A model generated the notes under the pieces. That model was not told the DNA's origin, did not search any database, and worked only from the letters and a program-made list of their open reading frames with translations. Below, in pieces: positions 49,909-58,832 of a stretch of DNA of 64,000 bases. This stretch comes from Oscillospiraceae bacterium (GTDB taxonomy: Bacteria > Bacillota > Clostridia > Oscillospirales > Ruminococcaceae): contig JALEMR010000056.1 of the NCBI GenBank assembly GCA_022768245.1, positions 1 to 64,000 on the forward strand, read 5' to 3'. Both the position numbers and the translations under genes were made by a program. The stretch's first letter is position 1. Each line of letters begins with the position of its first letter.

Positions 49909-50859
49909 ATGAAAATTGCCGTTCTCGAGGAACAGACCGTTACAAGCGGCGGAGAGGTCTCCTTTGATGAGATACGCTCTCTGGGCGAGACTGTCTGCTA
50001 TCCTCTTACGCCGCAGGATAAGGTCGTCCAAAACGTGGGCGACTGCGGCGCTGCCATTATCAACAAGACCGTGTTCACCCGTGAAGTCATGGAACAATGC
50101 CCTACCCTTAAATATATAGGACTCTGCGCCACGGGCTACAACAACGTTGACGTGAAAGCCGCGGCGGAGCTGGGCATCACCGTATGCAACTGTCCCGCCT
50201 ACTCCACCGACGCGGTGGCACAGCAGGTGTTCTCCTACATTCTGCATTTCATGAACAGAGTATCCGAATACGATACCGACGTCCACAATGGCGGCTGGAT
50301 AAATTCTCCTACCTTCTCATACTTTACATTCCCCACCTATGAGCTTAAGGGCATGACGCTGGGGATAATCGGCTTCGGCTCTATCGGCTCACGGGTAGCG
50401 GAAATTGCCCGCGTTTTCGGCATGGATATCCTCGCATATTCAAAAACGCCGAAAAATGCCGAGGGCGTTGAGTTTGTCCCACTTGAAGATATCTTCCGCA
50501 GAAGCGATATCATCACCCTTCACTGTCCGCTGACTGCCGATACGGAAGGGCTCATAAACATTGATAATCTGAAGCTGTGCAAGCCGTCGGCGATAGTCAT
50601 CAACACATCAAGAGGTCCCGTTGTAAACGAAAAGGACCTTGCATACGCTCTCCGTAACAACATCATCGCAGGAGCGGCAGTGGACGTTATATCCTCCGAG
50701 CCTATGAAAAAGGACAACCCTCTGATAAACGCCCCCAACTGCGTTATCACTCCGCACGTTGCATGGGCGCCCGTCCAGACAAGACAGCGGCTTATGAAGA
50801 TAGCCGCGGACAATCTCAGGGCATTTATTAACGGCACTCCCCAAAACAAGGTAAACTGA
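49909..50859 (+). CDS. D-2-hydroxyacid dehydrogenase
   Basis: 316 residues. NAD-binding motif LGIIGFGSIGSRVAEIARVF, substrate-binding LCATGYNNVDVKAAAELGI, catalytic Arg in INTSRGPVVNEKDL, Glu in SSEPMKKDNPL, His in VITPHVAWAPVQTRQ. The subgroup resembles hydroxypyruvate/glycerate dehydrogenase (HprA). It reduces a 2-oxoacid to the D-hydroxyacid with NADH. ATG at 49909; the AAAGGA site is 12 bases upstream, slightly far. It precedes proB by 16 bp, in one operon; why it joins proline synthesis is unclear. Confidence 0.92.
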   Translation: MKIAVLEEQTVTSGGEVSFDEIRSLGETVCYPLTPQDKVVQNVGDCGAAIINKTVFTREVMEQCPTLKYIGLCATGYNNVDVKAAAELGITVCNCPAYSTDAVAQQVFSYILHFMNRVSEYDTDVHNGGWINSPTFSYFTFPTYELKGMTLGIIGFGSIGSRVAEIARVFGMDILAYSKTPKNAEGVEFVPLEDIFRRSDIITLHCPLTADTEGLINIDNLKLCKPSAIVINTSRGPVVNEKDLAYALRNNIIAGAAVDVISSEPMKKDNPLINAPNCVITPHVAWAPVQTRQRLMKIAADNLRAFINGTPQNKVN

Positions 50860-50875
50860 AAGGAAGCATATAATC

Positions 50876-51661
50876 ATGTACGATCTTGACAATAAAAAAA
50901 GAATAATCATCAAGGTGGGCACCTCTACCCTTACTCACAGAACAGGCAGACTTAATCTTCGCAGAATGGAAAATCTCGTGAAGGTCATCGCAGACCTGCA
51001 GAACAGCGGAAAGCAGATAATCCTCGTATCATCGGGAGCTATCGGTCTGGGAATGTCCAAAATGGGCATAACCGAAAGGCCTAAGGATACTATTACAAAG
51101 CAGGCATGTGCCGCTGTGGGACAGTGCGAGCTGATGTATATGTACGACAAGCTCTTCGGAAACTACAACATCAACGTGGCACAGATACTGCTTACCAAGT
51201 ATACTCTCGATTCCCCGCGGAAAAATAATATCAGCAATACCCTCGAACGGCTTATTCAGTCGAACATTATCCCTATCGTCAACGAGAACGATACCATCGC
51301 CATAGACGAGCTGGAGCTTGAGGTAGGCGAGAACGACACCCTCGCCGCTTATGTGGGATATTTCTGCAAGGCGGATATGCTCATTATCCTGTCGGATATC
51401 GACGGACTTTTTGACAGCGATCCACACACCAATCCCGACGCTAAGCTTATCCCCATAGTCCACAGCATAGACGGCGATATCATGAAGCTGGCGGGCGGCG
51501 CAGGCTCCGCTCTGGGCAGCGGCGGAATGATAACAAAGCTCAACGCCGCAAAGATATCCCTTGACGCGGGCATGGACATGGCTGTCCTCAACGGAAGAAA
51601 TCCCGACGTGCTTTACGATTTCTTCGACGGCAAGGAGATAGGCACCATATTCACCAAGTGA
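50876..51661 (+). CDS. proB: Glutamate 5-kinase
   Basis: 261 residues: only the amino-acid-kinase domain, without the C-terminal PUA domain of E. coli ProB. Motifs KVGTSTLTHRTGRLNLRRM, VSSGAIGLGMSKMGI, NENDTIAIDELELEVGENDT, ILSDIDGLFDSDPHTNPDAK and GGAGSALGSGGMITKLNAAK. It makes gamma-glutamyl phosphate, the first step to proline. Feedback inhibition by proline is usual in the family. Between the dehydrogenase and proA, gaps 16 bp each. Confidence 0.96.
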   Translation: MYDLDNKKRIIIKVGTSTLTHRTGRLNLRRMENLVKVIADLQNSGKQIILVSSGAIGLGMSKMGITERPKDTITKQACAAVGQCELMYMYDKLFGNYNINVAQILLTKYTLDSPRKNNISNTLERLIQSNIIPIVNENDTIAIDELELEVGENDTLAAYVGYFCKADMLIILSDIDGLFDSDPHTNPDAKLIPIVHSIDGDIMKLAGGAGSALGSGGMITKLNAAKISLDAGMDMAVLNGRNPDVLYDFFDGKEIGTIFTK

Positions 51662-51677
51662 TGAAAGGAATGATATC

Positions 51678-52925
51678 ATGAACTACATCGAAACTCTGGG
51701 CGAAAAGGCAAAGGCTGCTTCAAAGGTCATAGGCATCGCCTCCGCAGGCGTGAAGAACGACGCTCTTGCTCATATCGCCGACGCTCTTATTGAAAATACA
51801 GATGTTATCATCAAGGCAAACTCTCTCGACATGGACAGCGCCGAAAGCAACGGCATATCAAAGGTAATGCAGGACAGACTTCGCCTTACTCCCGAACGTA
51901 TCGCAGGCATGGCTGACGGCATACGCACCCTTATCCGTCTCGACGACCCTGTGGGCGTGGTGGATTACGGCATAACCCGTCCCAACGGCATGAGGATAAC
52001 CCGCGTTCATGTTCCTATGGGCGTTATAGGAATCATCTACGAATCCCGTCCCAACGTGACCTCCGACGCGGGAGCGCTCTGTCTTAAGGCAGGAAACGCA
52101 GTTATACTCCGCGGCGGAAAGGAAGCCTACAACTCCAACAAGGCTATATGCGAGGTAATGCGCAAGGCTGCCGCAAAGGCGGGGCTCCCCGAGGACGTTA
52201 TCCAGTTCGTGGACGATACCTCACGTGAGACCGCTTCGGACATGATGAAGTGCAGCAAATACATCGACCTGCTTATCCCCCGTGGCGGAGCGGGACTCAT
52301 TCAGGCTGTCAAGAACAACGCAAACGTGCCCGTTATCGAAACGGGCGTGGGAAACTGCCATGTTTACGCCGATTCTACCGCAGATATCAAAATGGCTGTG
52401 GATATCATCGACAACGGTAAGACCCAGCGTCCTTCGGTATGCAATGCTATAGAGTCTCTTCTCGTTCATAAAGACATCGCAGAAAAGCTGCTGCCTGCCG
52501 TGGCGGAGCGGTTCAAGTCCCACAATGTTGAGATAAGGGGCTGCGAAGAGACCCGCCGTATCCTCGGAGACAGCGTTATCCCTGCCACCGAAGCGGACTA
52601 CGGCACAGAGTTCCTCGATTACATCATCTCGGTCAAGGTTGTAAGCGATATTGATGAGGCTATCGCTCACATCTCGAAATACACCACGGGACATTCCGAG
52701 TGCATCGTTACCAATTCCCTCGACAATGCGGAAAAATTCAAGCGCGAGATAGACGCGGCATGCGTTTACGTGAACGCTTCCACAAGATTCACCGACGGCG
52801 GAGAATTCGGTCTGGGAGCGGAGATAGGCATTTCCACCCAGAAAATTCACGCAAGAGGACCTATGGGACTTGCCGCACTTACTTCGTGGAAGTATCTCAT
52901 TGACGGAAACGGACAGATAAGATAA
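51678..52925 (+). CDS. proA: Gamma-glutamyl phosphate reductase
   Basis: 415 residues, aldehyde-dehydrogenase fold. Motifs RVHVPMGVIGIIYESRPNVT, AGNAVILRGGKEAYNSNKAI, VIETGVGNCHVYADSTADIK, and the catalytic cysteine in TQRPSVCNAIESLLVHK. The end has DGGEFGLGAEIGISTQKIHA. It reduces gamma-glutamyl phosphate with NADPH to glutamate semialdehyde, the second step of proline synthesis after ProB. The stop overlaps the ATG of the next gene by one base (TAATG). Confidence 0.97.
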   Translation: MNYIETLGEKAKAASKVIGIASAGVKNDALAHIADALIENTDVIIKANSLDMDSAESNGISKVMQDRLRLTPERIAGMADGIRTLIRLDDPVGVVDYGITRPNGMRITRVHVPMGVIGIIYESRPNVTSDAGALCLKAGNAVILRGGKEAYNSNKAICEVMRKAAAKAGLPEDVIQFVDDTSRETASDMMKCSKYIDLLIPRGGAGLIQAVKNNANVPVIETGVGNCHVYADSTADIKMAVDIIDNGKTQRPSVCNAIESLLVHKDIAEKLLPAVAERFKSHNVEIRGCEETRRILGDSVIPATEADYGTEFLDYIISVKVVSDIDEAIAHISKYTTGHSECIVTNSLDNAEKFKREIDAACVYVNASTRFTDGGEFGLGAEIGISTQKIHARGPMGLAALTSWKYLIDGNGQIR

Positions 52926-53740
52926 TGGATAAAAAGCGAAAAATTCCAAAGGAAATAAGCAAAAAGAAATATGTTCTCGGGGAAAACCGGACTATCGGCG
53001 ATATGCGCTCCATGCTGGACAAAAATCCCGACGAGGAAATGACCGATGTCTCCGACGATAAGTCCGCCGACGAAAAAGCTGGCAGACGTTTCAACCGCAG
53101 ATTTTACTTTATCGTTGGTATCATTGTTATTATTCTTTCGATGATCGGGCTTGTTTCGGTGGTCTCCTTCACTGCGGGGAAGATCTCCGACGTGGTAAAC
53201 AACACCGGGCAGAAAAACGAGTTCTCTCATATAGTATATCCTCTTGTGATATGCGACCCCGCGCCCTTTGACGATGTTTCAAAGCTCAACGGAGATACCG
53301 TGGTCACCGCTGCCTGCTGGCAGATAATCCTCGGCGGCGACACCGACCGCTACACAAAGGATTTCGACTACATCACCGTTCCCGCCGCGGACATCGAACA
53401 GGCTGCCGCGGAGCTTTTCGGCGAGGGACTGACTATTGAGCATACCTCCATAATCAACTCGGATATCCAGTTCTACTACAGCGCCGAAAAGGATTCCTAC
53501 CGAATCCCCTACGACCCCAAGTATTTCTCCTACTCCCCCACCGTTGAGGAAATATCAAAAAGCGGCAGCACCTATACCGTTGAGGTGGGCTACATCTCGC
53601 CTACTCCCACATGGTTCTCCGCAAACGAGACCAAGCCCGAAAAGTACATGATATACACCCTTGAAAAGAATTCGGACGGATATATCATCTCCTCGGTGAA
53701 GCTGTCCGAAAAGCACGTGAACACCGACAGCGGTCTGTAA
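52925..53740 (+). CDS. Single-pass membrane protein of unknown function
   Basis: 271 residues. A basic/acidic cytoplasmic head (about 1-58, MDKKRKIPKEISKKKYVLGE), one membrane helix (about 60-82, YFIVGIIVIILSMIGLVSVV), and an extracellular part of ~185 residues rich in Asp, Thr and Tyr (YSAEKDSYRIPYDPKYFSYS, VEVGYISPTPTWFS). No known catalytic motif. It overlaps proA by one base and is 12 bp before the serine hydrolase, so it is translated with both. Its coupling to proline synthesis is unexplained. Confidence 0.72.
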   Translation: MDKKRKIPKEISKKKYVLGENRTIGDMRSMLDKNPDEEMTDVSDDKSADEKAGRRFNRRFYFIVGIIVIILSMIGLVSVVSFTAGKISDVVNNTGQKNEFSHIVYPLVICDPAPFDDVSKLNGDTVVTAACWQIILGGDTDRYTKDFDYITVPAADIEQAAAELFGEGLTIEHTSIINSDIQFYYSAEKDSYRIPYDPKYFSYSPTVEEISKSGSTYTVEVGYISPTPTWFSANETKPEKYMIYTLEKNSDGYIISSVKLSEKHVNTDSGL

Positions 53741-53752
53741 GGAGGTCATGCT

Positions 53753-54907
53753 GTGAAGGATAATTACAATTACATCGAAAAGCTGATAACAGCGGCTATC
53801 TCAAAGGACGAAATAACGGGAGCATCTGTCTGCGCCGCACATCACGGCAGGATTATCTACCGCGAATGTTTCGGATATCGTGATAAGGAAAACAGGCTCC
53901 CTATGGAAAAGGACACCATTTTCAGAATGTTTTCCATGACAAAGCCGATAACCGCCGCCGCTGCAATGATACTCACCGAGCGGGGACTTATCCGCTATAC
54001 GGACCCCGTAAAATACTATATCCCCGCCTTTGAGGGCATGACCGTCGAGGACGAAAAGGGAACCCGTCCCGCCGACAGGGACATTACTATCCGTGACCTG
54101 CTGTCCATGACCAGCGGACTTGTCTATCCCGAGGATAACCCTGCGGGGTGCAGAATGGGCGGCATATTCGACGAGATTAAGCGGGGCAACGCTTCGGGAA
54201 AGCAGCTGTCCACAATGGAAATAGCCAATAAAATAGGCAGAAGTCCGCTGATGTTCTCCCCCGGCGAGCGCTGGCATTACGGCACCTCTGCCGATATTAT
54301 GGGAGCCGTTATCGAAGCTGTCTCGGGCATGAAGTACGGCGATTTTCTCCGTAAGGAAATATTCGAGCCTCTCGGCATGGAGGACACAGGATTTTATATC
54401 CCACGGGAAAAATATCATCGTCTGGCGCAGATATACGAGCGCAAAGAAAACGGGCTTGTCCCCTATGAGGACTTCCACCTGGGACTTACCGACTACAAGG
54501 CTCCTCCCGCCTTTGAATCGGGCGGAGCGGGGCTGGTCTCCACCATTGACGACTATCTGAAATTCGGTCAGATGCTACTTGAGGGCGGCAGAGATATCCT
54601 CAGCCGGAGCGCGGTCTCACTTATGACGGAAAACATGCTGAACGATGTTCAGAAGGAATACGCCCATGAATGGGACAGCATGAAAGGTTACGGCTACGGC
54701 TGCTTCATGCGTATCCTCGAGGACAGGACCGCAGGGGGATATCTTGCGGGAAAGGGAGAGTTCGGCTGGGACGGCTGGACGGGCAACTATTTCAGCGCAG
54801 ACCCCGAAAACGACCTTGTCTTTTTATACTTTATCCAGAACTGCGGCGCAGGCTCCACCGATCTTATGCAGCGCGTGAAAAACATCATTTACTCGGAAAT
54901 ACTTTAA
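53753..54907 (+). CDS. Serine hydrolase, beta-lactamase class C / PBP-like family
   Basis: 384 residues, no signal peptide, so likely cytoplasmic. SxxK motif at 61-64 (FRMFSMTKPITAAAAM), second motif Tyr in RWHYGTSADIMGAVIEAVSG, and a closing GWDGWTGNYFSADPEN region in place of KTG. ITIRDLLSMTSGL is typical of family S12 esterases (EstB-like). It could be an esterase, amidase or transpeptidase-like hydrolase; resistance is not implied. The start is GTG (53753), 7 bases after GGAGG. Last gene of the operon; a terminator follows. Confidence 0.88.
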   Translation: MKDNYNYIEKLITAAISKDEITGASVCAAHHGRIIYRECFGYRDKENRLPMEKDTIFRMFSMTKPITAAAAMILTERGLIRYTDPVKYYIPAFEGMTVEDEKGTRPADRDITIRDLLSMTSGLVYPEDNPAGCRMGGIFDEIKRGNASGKQLSTMEIANKIGRSPLMFSPGERWHYGTSADIMGAVIEAVSGMKYGDFLRKEIFEPLGMEDTGFYIPREKYHRLAQIYERKENGLVPYEDFHLGLTDYKAPPAFESGGAGLVSTIDDYLKFGQMLLEGGRDILSRSAVSLMTENMLNDVQKEYAHEWDSMKGYGYGCFMRILEDRTAGGYLAGKGEFGWDGWTGNYFSADPENDLVFLYFIQNCGAGSTDLMQRVKNIIYSEIL

Positions 54908-54912
54908 CAAAA

Positions 54913-54947
54913 ACCGCACGGAACGAAATGCTCCGTGCGGTTGTTTT
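54913..54947. terminator. Terminator between convergent genes
   Basis: ACCGCACGGA (54913-54922) and TCCGTGCGGT (54932-54941), perfect 10-bp stem, then TGTTTTC on the plus strand and TTTTTGTT on the minus strand. It serves both the serine hydrolase and the Nudix gene. Confidence 0.88.
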
Positions 54948-55813
54948 CATATATTGAGAAAGGCTTCGATATTGCGCTTATACAGCTTCGAGGGACGATG
55001 TCCCATTCCGCCCTGAGTCTCGTCGGTGAGACACACGAACCCGCTCATTTTGCGGCGGAAATTTGCGTCGGATTCCTTCACGTCCATGATAGTGTCATAA
55101 ACCTGCCGGAGGTCGGTCATGGTAAAATATTCGGGCAGAAGAGAAAATGCTGCGCCCTCATACACAGTTTTCCTGCGAAGCTCGGTTATGGCATAGGCGA
55201 TTATCTCCCCATGGTCGAAGGCTATACCCTCGGAGTTTTCGGCGGTGACAGAATATTCCCGTCCCGAAGCGCCCAGCGATATCCTCTCGGTGATATCGGC
55301 TGAGAGCCTATTATCGCCGTTTGTCAGCTCCAGACGATACCTTGTAAGCTTTTCATTCTCCCGCATCTCCGAGGAGACCTGCTTATAGCTGACCTCGAAC
55401 CAGAGCGCATCCGCTGCGTCGTCGCCGCTTTTTACGGAAAGCTTTGTGCTGTCCACAAGGGCAAGGTACCCGCAGGATATTATCCAGCCCCGAGGGTCTC
55501 TGCCGGGAGTGCTTGTGGTCTTCAGCTGAGAGAGATAGATATTTTCAACGGAGGTCTCCTCGAAAAGCTCCCGAAGAGCCGTATCGTCCCCCGTTTCGTC
55601 CTTTTTGGCAAATCCTCCCGGCAGGGCAAAATGGTCTGTAAACGGCGGCTTTCCCCTCTTTATCATCAGCAGGCACAGCTTTTTTCCGTCCAGCTTTCTG
55701 TAATTATCATCGGGGATATTCTTCACCGTAAACACAGCGATATCCGCCGCCGCTGAGGGCTGCTCATACTTTTTTATGTTATAGCTTTTAAGGAATTCCT
55801 TTTCGTCCGACAT
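54947..55813 (-). CDS. Nudix hydrolase with NrtR-like winged-helix tail
   Basis: 288 residues. The Nudix box is GGFAKKDETGDDTALRELFEETSV (split: GG, then REL, then EET), with all family acids. The C-terminal part (about 205-288) has a winged-helix look: LPEYFTMTDLRQVYDTIMDV and FRRKMSGFV. Together they resemble NrtR-type regulators of NAD metabolism, which bind ADP-ribose through a Nudix fold; here the intact box suggests hydrolase activity may remain. Own promoter; single gene. Target genes are not evident. Confidence 0.82.
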   Translation of the reverse strand: MSDEKEFLKSYNIKKYEQPSAAADIAVFTVKNIPDDNYRKLDGKKLCLLMIKRGKPPFTDHFALPGGFAKKDETGDDTALRELFEETSVENIYLSQLKTTSTPGRDPRGWIISCGYLALVDSTKLSVKSGDDAADALWFEVSYKQVSSEMRENEKLTRYRLELTNGDNRLSADITERISLGASGREYSVTAENSEGIAFDHGEIIAYAITELRRKTVYEGAAFSLLPEYFTMTDLRQVYDTIMDVKESDANFRRKMSGFVCLTDETQGGMGHRPSKLYKRNIEAFLNI

Positions 55814-55847
55814 TATATCTCCTCCATATTACTATTATGATATTATC

Positions 55848-55876
55848 ATTATAATACTATCAGAGCGATTTGTCAA
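55848..55876 (-). promoter_or_regulatory. Nudix gene promoter
   Basis: Minus strand TTGACA (55871-55876), 17 bp, TATAAT (55848-55853): perfect. The -35 box abuts the upstream terminator. Confidence 0.88.
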
Positions 55877-55877
55877 G

Positions 55878-55907
55878 AAAAAAGCCGGAGAATTTTCATT
55901 CTCCGGC
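55878..55907 (-). terminator. Terminator of the Tyr-rich protein gene
   Basis: GCCGGAGAAT (55884-55893) and ATTCTCCGGC (55898-55907), 10-bp stem with a 4-nt loop; minus strand continues TTTTTTC. Confidence 0.92.
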
Positions 55908-55926
55908 AGAATAGCTTATACAAGGG

Positions 55927-57462
55927 TTATGAAAGAACTACGAGATATACTCCGTTTTCGGAAGCTGTAAAGCCTACATAGCCGTTATCGTTAGTCATGG
56001 ACTTGGAAACGAGAGTAAGCGTGCTGTCATTCTTATCATAAACATAAGACTTTGCAAACAGATTTGCGCGATTGCTGCTGAACTTGATGGTGCATGTGCC
56101 CTTGAAGCCGAGCTCAGACTCACCTGTTCCGACAGTCACCTGAGCAGCTGCAATAGCACCGTTGGTAGCCTTCTTTACGAGCTTTTCGGAAATAGCGTCT
56201 GCATCATAGGAAACGGTGAGGTTTACAGTCTTGGCAGTTGTTACGTTAGTGCCCTTAACAGTCCACTTTACGCCGTTATCCATGTTGAACACAACTGTAA
56301 CGTTTCTGCCCTTAAGAGCGGACATGAAAGTATCGGGAACAGTTGACGCGCCGTTCATAGTGATCTGGACAACAGAACCGCTTTTTACCTTCTTAATATA
56401 TGTTGCAAGATTGGACCAGGAATGTCTTGTCTTGTAGCCTGTGAGATAAGGAACGCCTTCTCCCGCTGTTGTTGCGGTATTTACTGTATAGCCGTAGTAA
56501 TAGTAGTAGGGATATCCGTAATAATAAGGATAACCGTAGTAATAGTAGGGAGAACCGTAATAGTAGTAGTAAGGCGAATATGTGCTTACGTTTACAAAAG
56601 CTCCGCTGGGAACATATCTGCCTGTAACACTGTAGGGACTGATAGTGCTGTCAGTTCCGCCTGCTGCCTTCGCATCATCAATGGAAGCATAATATCTGCC
56701 GTTAAGGCTGTTATAGTAAACGGTGAAATTAGCGCCTGTGTAGTATACATAATCTATGTCATTATTATATGCAGCCAGTGCGGAAGAAAGGGTAGTATAC
56801 CACTTTCCTGTCTTGCTGTTGTAATAATTGCCCAGACCGTTTGAAGCAGTGTAGCTGTATGCAGTCTTAACATATGCAGGGTTGCCGTTTGAAGCTGCAA
56901 GAGCGTCTGCGTAGCTGGTATAATACTTATTTGTGTATGTATTGTAATATGCATACAATGTTCCGTTTGCGTATGCAACGGTACCGCTTGTCTTTACAAC
57001 ATAGGCAGCAACATCTGCGGAATGCTTGAGAGCATCGTTGTATGTAGAATAGTACTTTCTGGTGTAATAGCTGAAATACTTATGATTGTTGTCATATACA
57101 GAAACTCCGTCGGGACCGCCGTAAACAACTTTGGTCTCATCGCCCTTGGATACAGCGGTAGCTGCAAAGAAGGAAGGATAATACTTCCTTGTATAGGTGC
57201 TGTAATAAGGATATTCCAGAGTGAAATTCGCCCTATAATTGTAATTGATGGAATAACCGTTGATAACATCGGCAGCTGTTCCTGTAGCATCAATTGCCTC
57301 GTCCTTATTATCGTAATACATTTCTGTCTTGGTATTGTACCAAACGTAAGAGCTTGTATAAACATCATTGGACTTAGCGCTTGCTCCGATAGCGGGCAAT
57401 GCGCTAACTGCCATAGCTATAGATGCAGTCAGAGCAGCAGCCTTTTTTAATGACTTGTTCAT
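55927..57462 (-). CDS. Secreted tyrosine-rich repeat protein
   Basis: 511 residues. Signal peptide (about 1-30, AAALTASIAMAVSALPAIGA). Six degenerate repeats of ~40 residues (about 40-285) with the pattern YYNxxTxKYYxSxxDALAAS, each a Tyr-rich hairpin followed by a short helix. A ~35-residue run of almost pure Tyr, Gly, Pro (DNA 56475-56580; SPYYYYYG, PYYYYGYP) follows. The C-terminal domain (about 355-511) is beta-rich (VVQITMNGASTVPDTFMSAL, VTVVFNMDNGVKWTVKG) and resembles a module common in clostridial surface proteins. No sortase, dockerin or membrane anchor is seen. ATG at 57462, 7 bases after AAAAGGAG. Monocistronic. It may be a wall- or carbohydrate-associated structural protein; function unknown. 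Confidence 0.78.
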   Translation of the reverse strand: MNKSLKKAAALTASIAMAVSALPAIGASAKSNDVYTSSYVWYNTKTEMYYDNKDEAIDATGTAADVINGYSINYNYRANFTLEYPYYSTYTRKYYPSFFAATAVSKGDETKVVYGGPDGVSVYDNNHKYFSYYTRKYYSTYNDALKHSADVAAYVVKTSGTVAYANGTLYAYYNTYTNKYYTSYADALAASNGNPAYVKTAYSYTASNGLGNYYNSKTGKWYTTLSSALAAYNNDIDYVYYTGANFTVYYNSLNGRYYASIDDAKAAGGTDSTISPYSVTGRYVPSGAFVNVSTYSPYYYYYGSPYYYYGYPYYYGYPYYYYYGYTVNTATTAGEGVPYLTGYKTRHSWSNLATYIKKVKSGSVVQITMNGASTVPDTFMSALKGRNVTVVFNMDNGVKWTVKGTNVTTAKTVNLTVSYDADAISEKLVKKATNGAIAAAQVTVGTGESELGFKGTCTIKFSSNRANLFAKSYVYDKNDSTLTLVSKSMTNDNGYVGFTASENGVYLVVLS

Positions 57463-57514
57463 AATTATTCTCCTTTTCAAATAGAATTGTGTCAGAATTT
57501 CGTTGTATAAACAA

Positions 57515-57543
57515 ATTATATCATATTTTTATAAGAATTCCAA
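57515..57543 (-). promoter_or_regulatory. Promoter of the Tyr-rich protein
   Basis: Minus strand TTGGAA (57538-57543), 17 bp, TATAAT (57515-57520). Confidence 0.78.
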
Positions 57544-57575
57544 TAGTTTTTTGCATATTTATTATTACAATTTGG

Positions 57576-58832
57576 TTACATTTTGAAAACAAAATGAGTA
57601 AGCCCCTGCTCATCGGACTGAACAGACAGGCTGCCTTCGTTTTTTTCTGCGATAGTCTTTGCTATCGAAAGCCCCAGACCATAACCCTCCTTATCCTCGC
57701 CGCGGGACTTGTCTATTTTATAGAATCTGTCAAAGACACGGGACAGCTGCTCCTCGGAAAGCTGTGCTCCGGTATTCGAAACGGTGAGAACCGCCTTGTT
57801 GCGTATTTTTTCAAGCCGCACCTCAATGCGTCCACCCTCGTCGGAGTGCTTGATGCCGTTGTCTATCAGTATATTGATAAGCCTTGATATCTCCTCCTTA
57901 TTGCCCCTGCATACAACGTACGGCTTTATATCGGTCACAAGCTCCTTTCCCTTCTCGAAGGCAAGCGCTTCAAAGGCAAGGCAGACGCCCTCCGCAGTCT
58001 CGGACAGATCGAATTCCGTCTTTGCGGTCTCGTCACGCCTGCTCATCATATCCTCACGGGACAGGTACAGCATCTGACTTATCAGCCCCGACATTTTTTC
58101 CTCCTCCGCCTTGATATAGCCGAACCACCTGCTCTGCTGGCTGACCTTTTCGTCGGGATTGGACATGATAACGTCCACATTTGCGGAGATGACCGTCAGC
58201 GGAGTTTTCAGCTCGTGAGAGGCGTCTGCGAAGAAATCCTTCTGCTTCTGCCATGCTTCGGCTATGGGTCTTACTATCCACCCCGACAGCAGCACGATAA
58301 CAAGCATCAGCACCAGCCACGCAGCTAAGCTTATTATCACTATTATCACCAGCAGCCTGTCCATCGTCTGACCGATAAGGTCGTGATTGGCAAGGACCGC
58401 TCTGCCGTTACGTAAGAGATAGCGGTACTTCACATCGCTGACTGTGATATATCCCCGTTCCTTTTTAAGGGATAATATCCTTTCATATGCCGCTTCAAAG
58501 GGTGCGGTGTCGGTCAGCTCATTGAATCTGCTGCTGGACCGCACATTTACCGTGCCGTTTTCATCGGCGGATATCGCTATCCAGTTGATATCGGCGGGCT
58601 TGAACAGCTCATTCTTTGCACGCCTCGGCTGCGGCGGGTCGGACATTTCCCCGGTCTCGAATTTGTCCTGATTTCCGTTTTCGGCTCCCATGGCATAGTC
58701 CAGCAGCTTATCGGTCTCGCTGTTTTCGGAGCTCTGCATGATAAAATATATCCCCGCCGCAACGCCTGCGATAATTATGGTCAGCACCGTCATTATCACG
58801 GCGGAGATCCTTATCCTTAATCGGGTTATCAC
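57576..58832 (-). CDS. Sensor histidine kinase
   Basis: 418 residues. Membrane helices about 8-32 and 158-184 enclose a ~125-residue extracellular sensor. The DHp domain has the phospho-accepting H206 in FFADASHELKTPLTVI; ATP-binding motifs follow: N-box ILIDNGIKHSDEGGRI, the G1 region with VSNTGAQLSEEQL and F/G2 EDKEGYGLGLSIAKTIA. It phosphorylates the OmpR-type regulator whose gene overlaps its start by 4 bp (ATGA-type overlap). The signal is unknown. Confidence 0.95.
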   Translation of the reverse strand: MITRLRIRISAVIMTVLTIIIAGVAAGIYFIMQSSENSETDKLLDYAMGAENGNQDKFETGEMSDPPQPRRAKNELFKPADINWIAISADENGTVNVRSSSRFNELTDTAPFEAAYERILSLKKERGYITVSDVKYRYLLRNGRAVLANHDLIGQTMDRLLVIIVIISLAAWLVLMLVIVLLSGWIVRPIAEAWQKQKDFFADASHELKTPLTVISANVDVIMSNPDEKVSQQSRWFGYIKAEEEKMSGLISQMLYLSREDMMSRRDETAKTEFDLSETAEGVCLAFEALAFEKGKELVTDIKPYVVCRGNKEEISRLINILIDNGIKHSDEGGRIEVRLEKIRNKAVLTVSNTGAQLSEEQLSRVFDRFYKIDKSRGEDKEGYGLGLSIAKTIAEKNEGSLSVQSDEQGLTHFVFKM

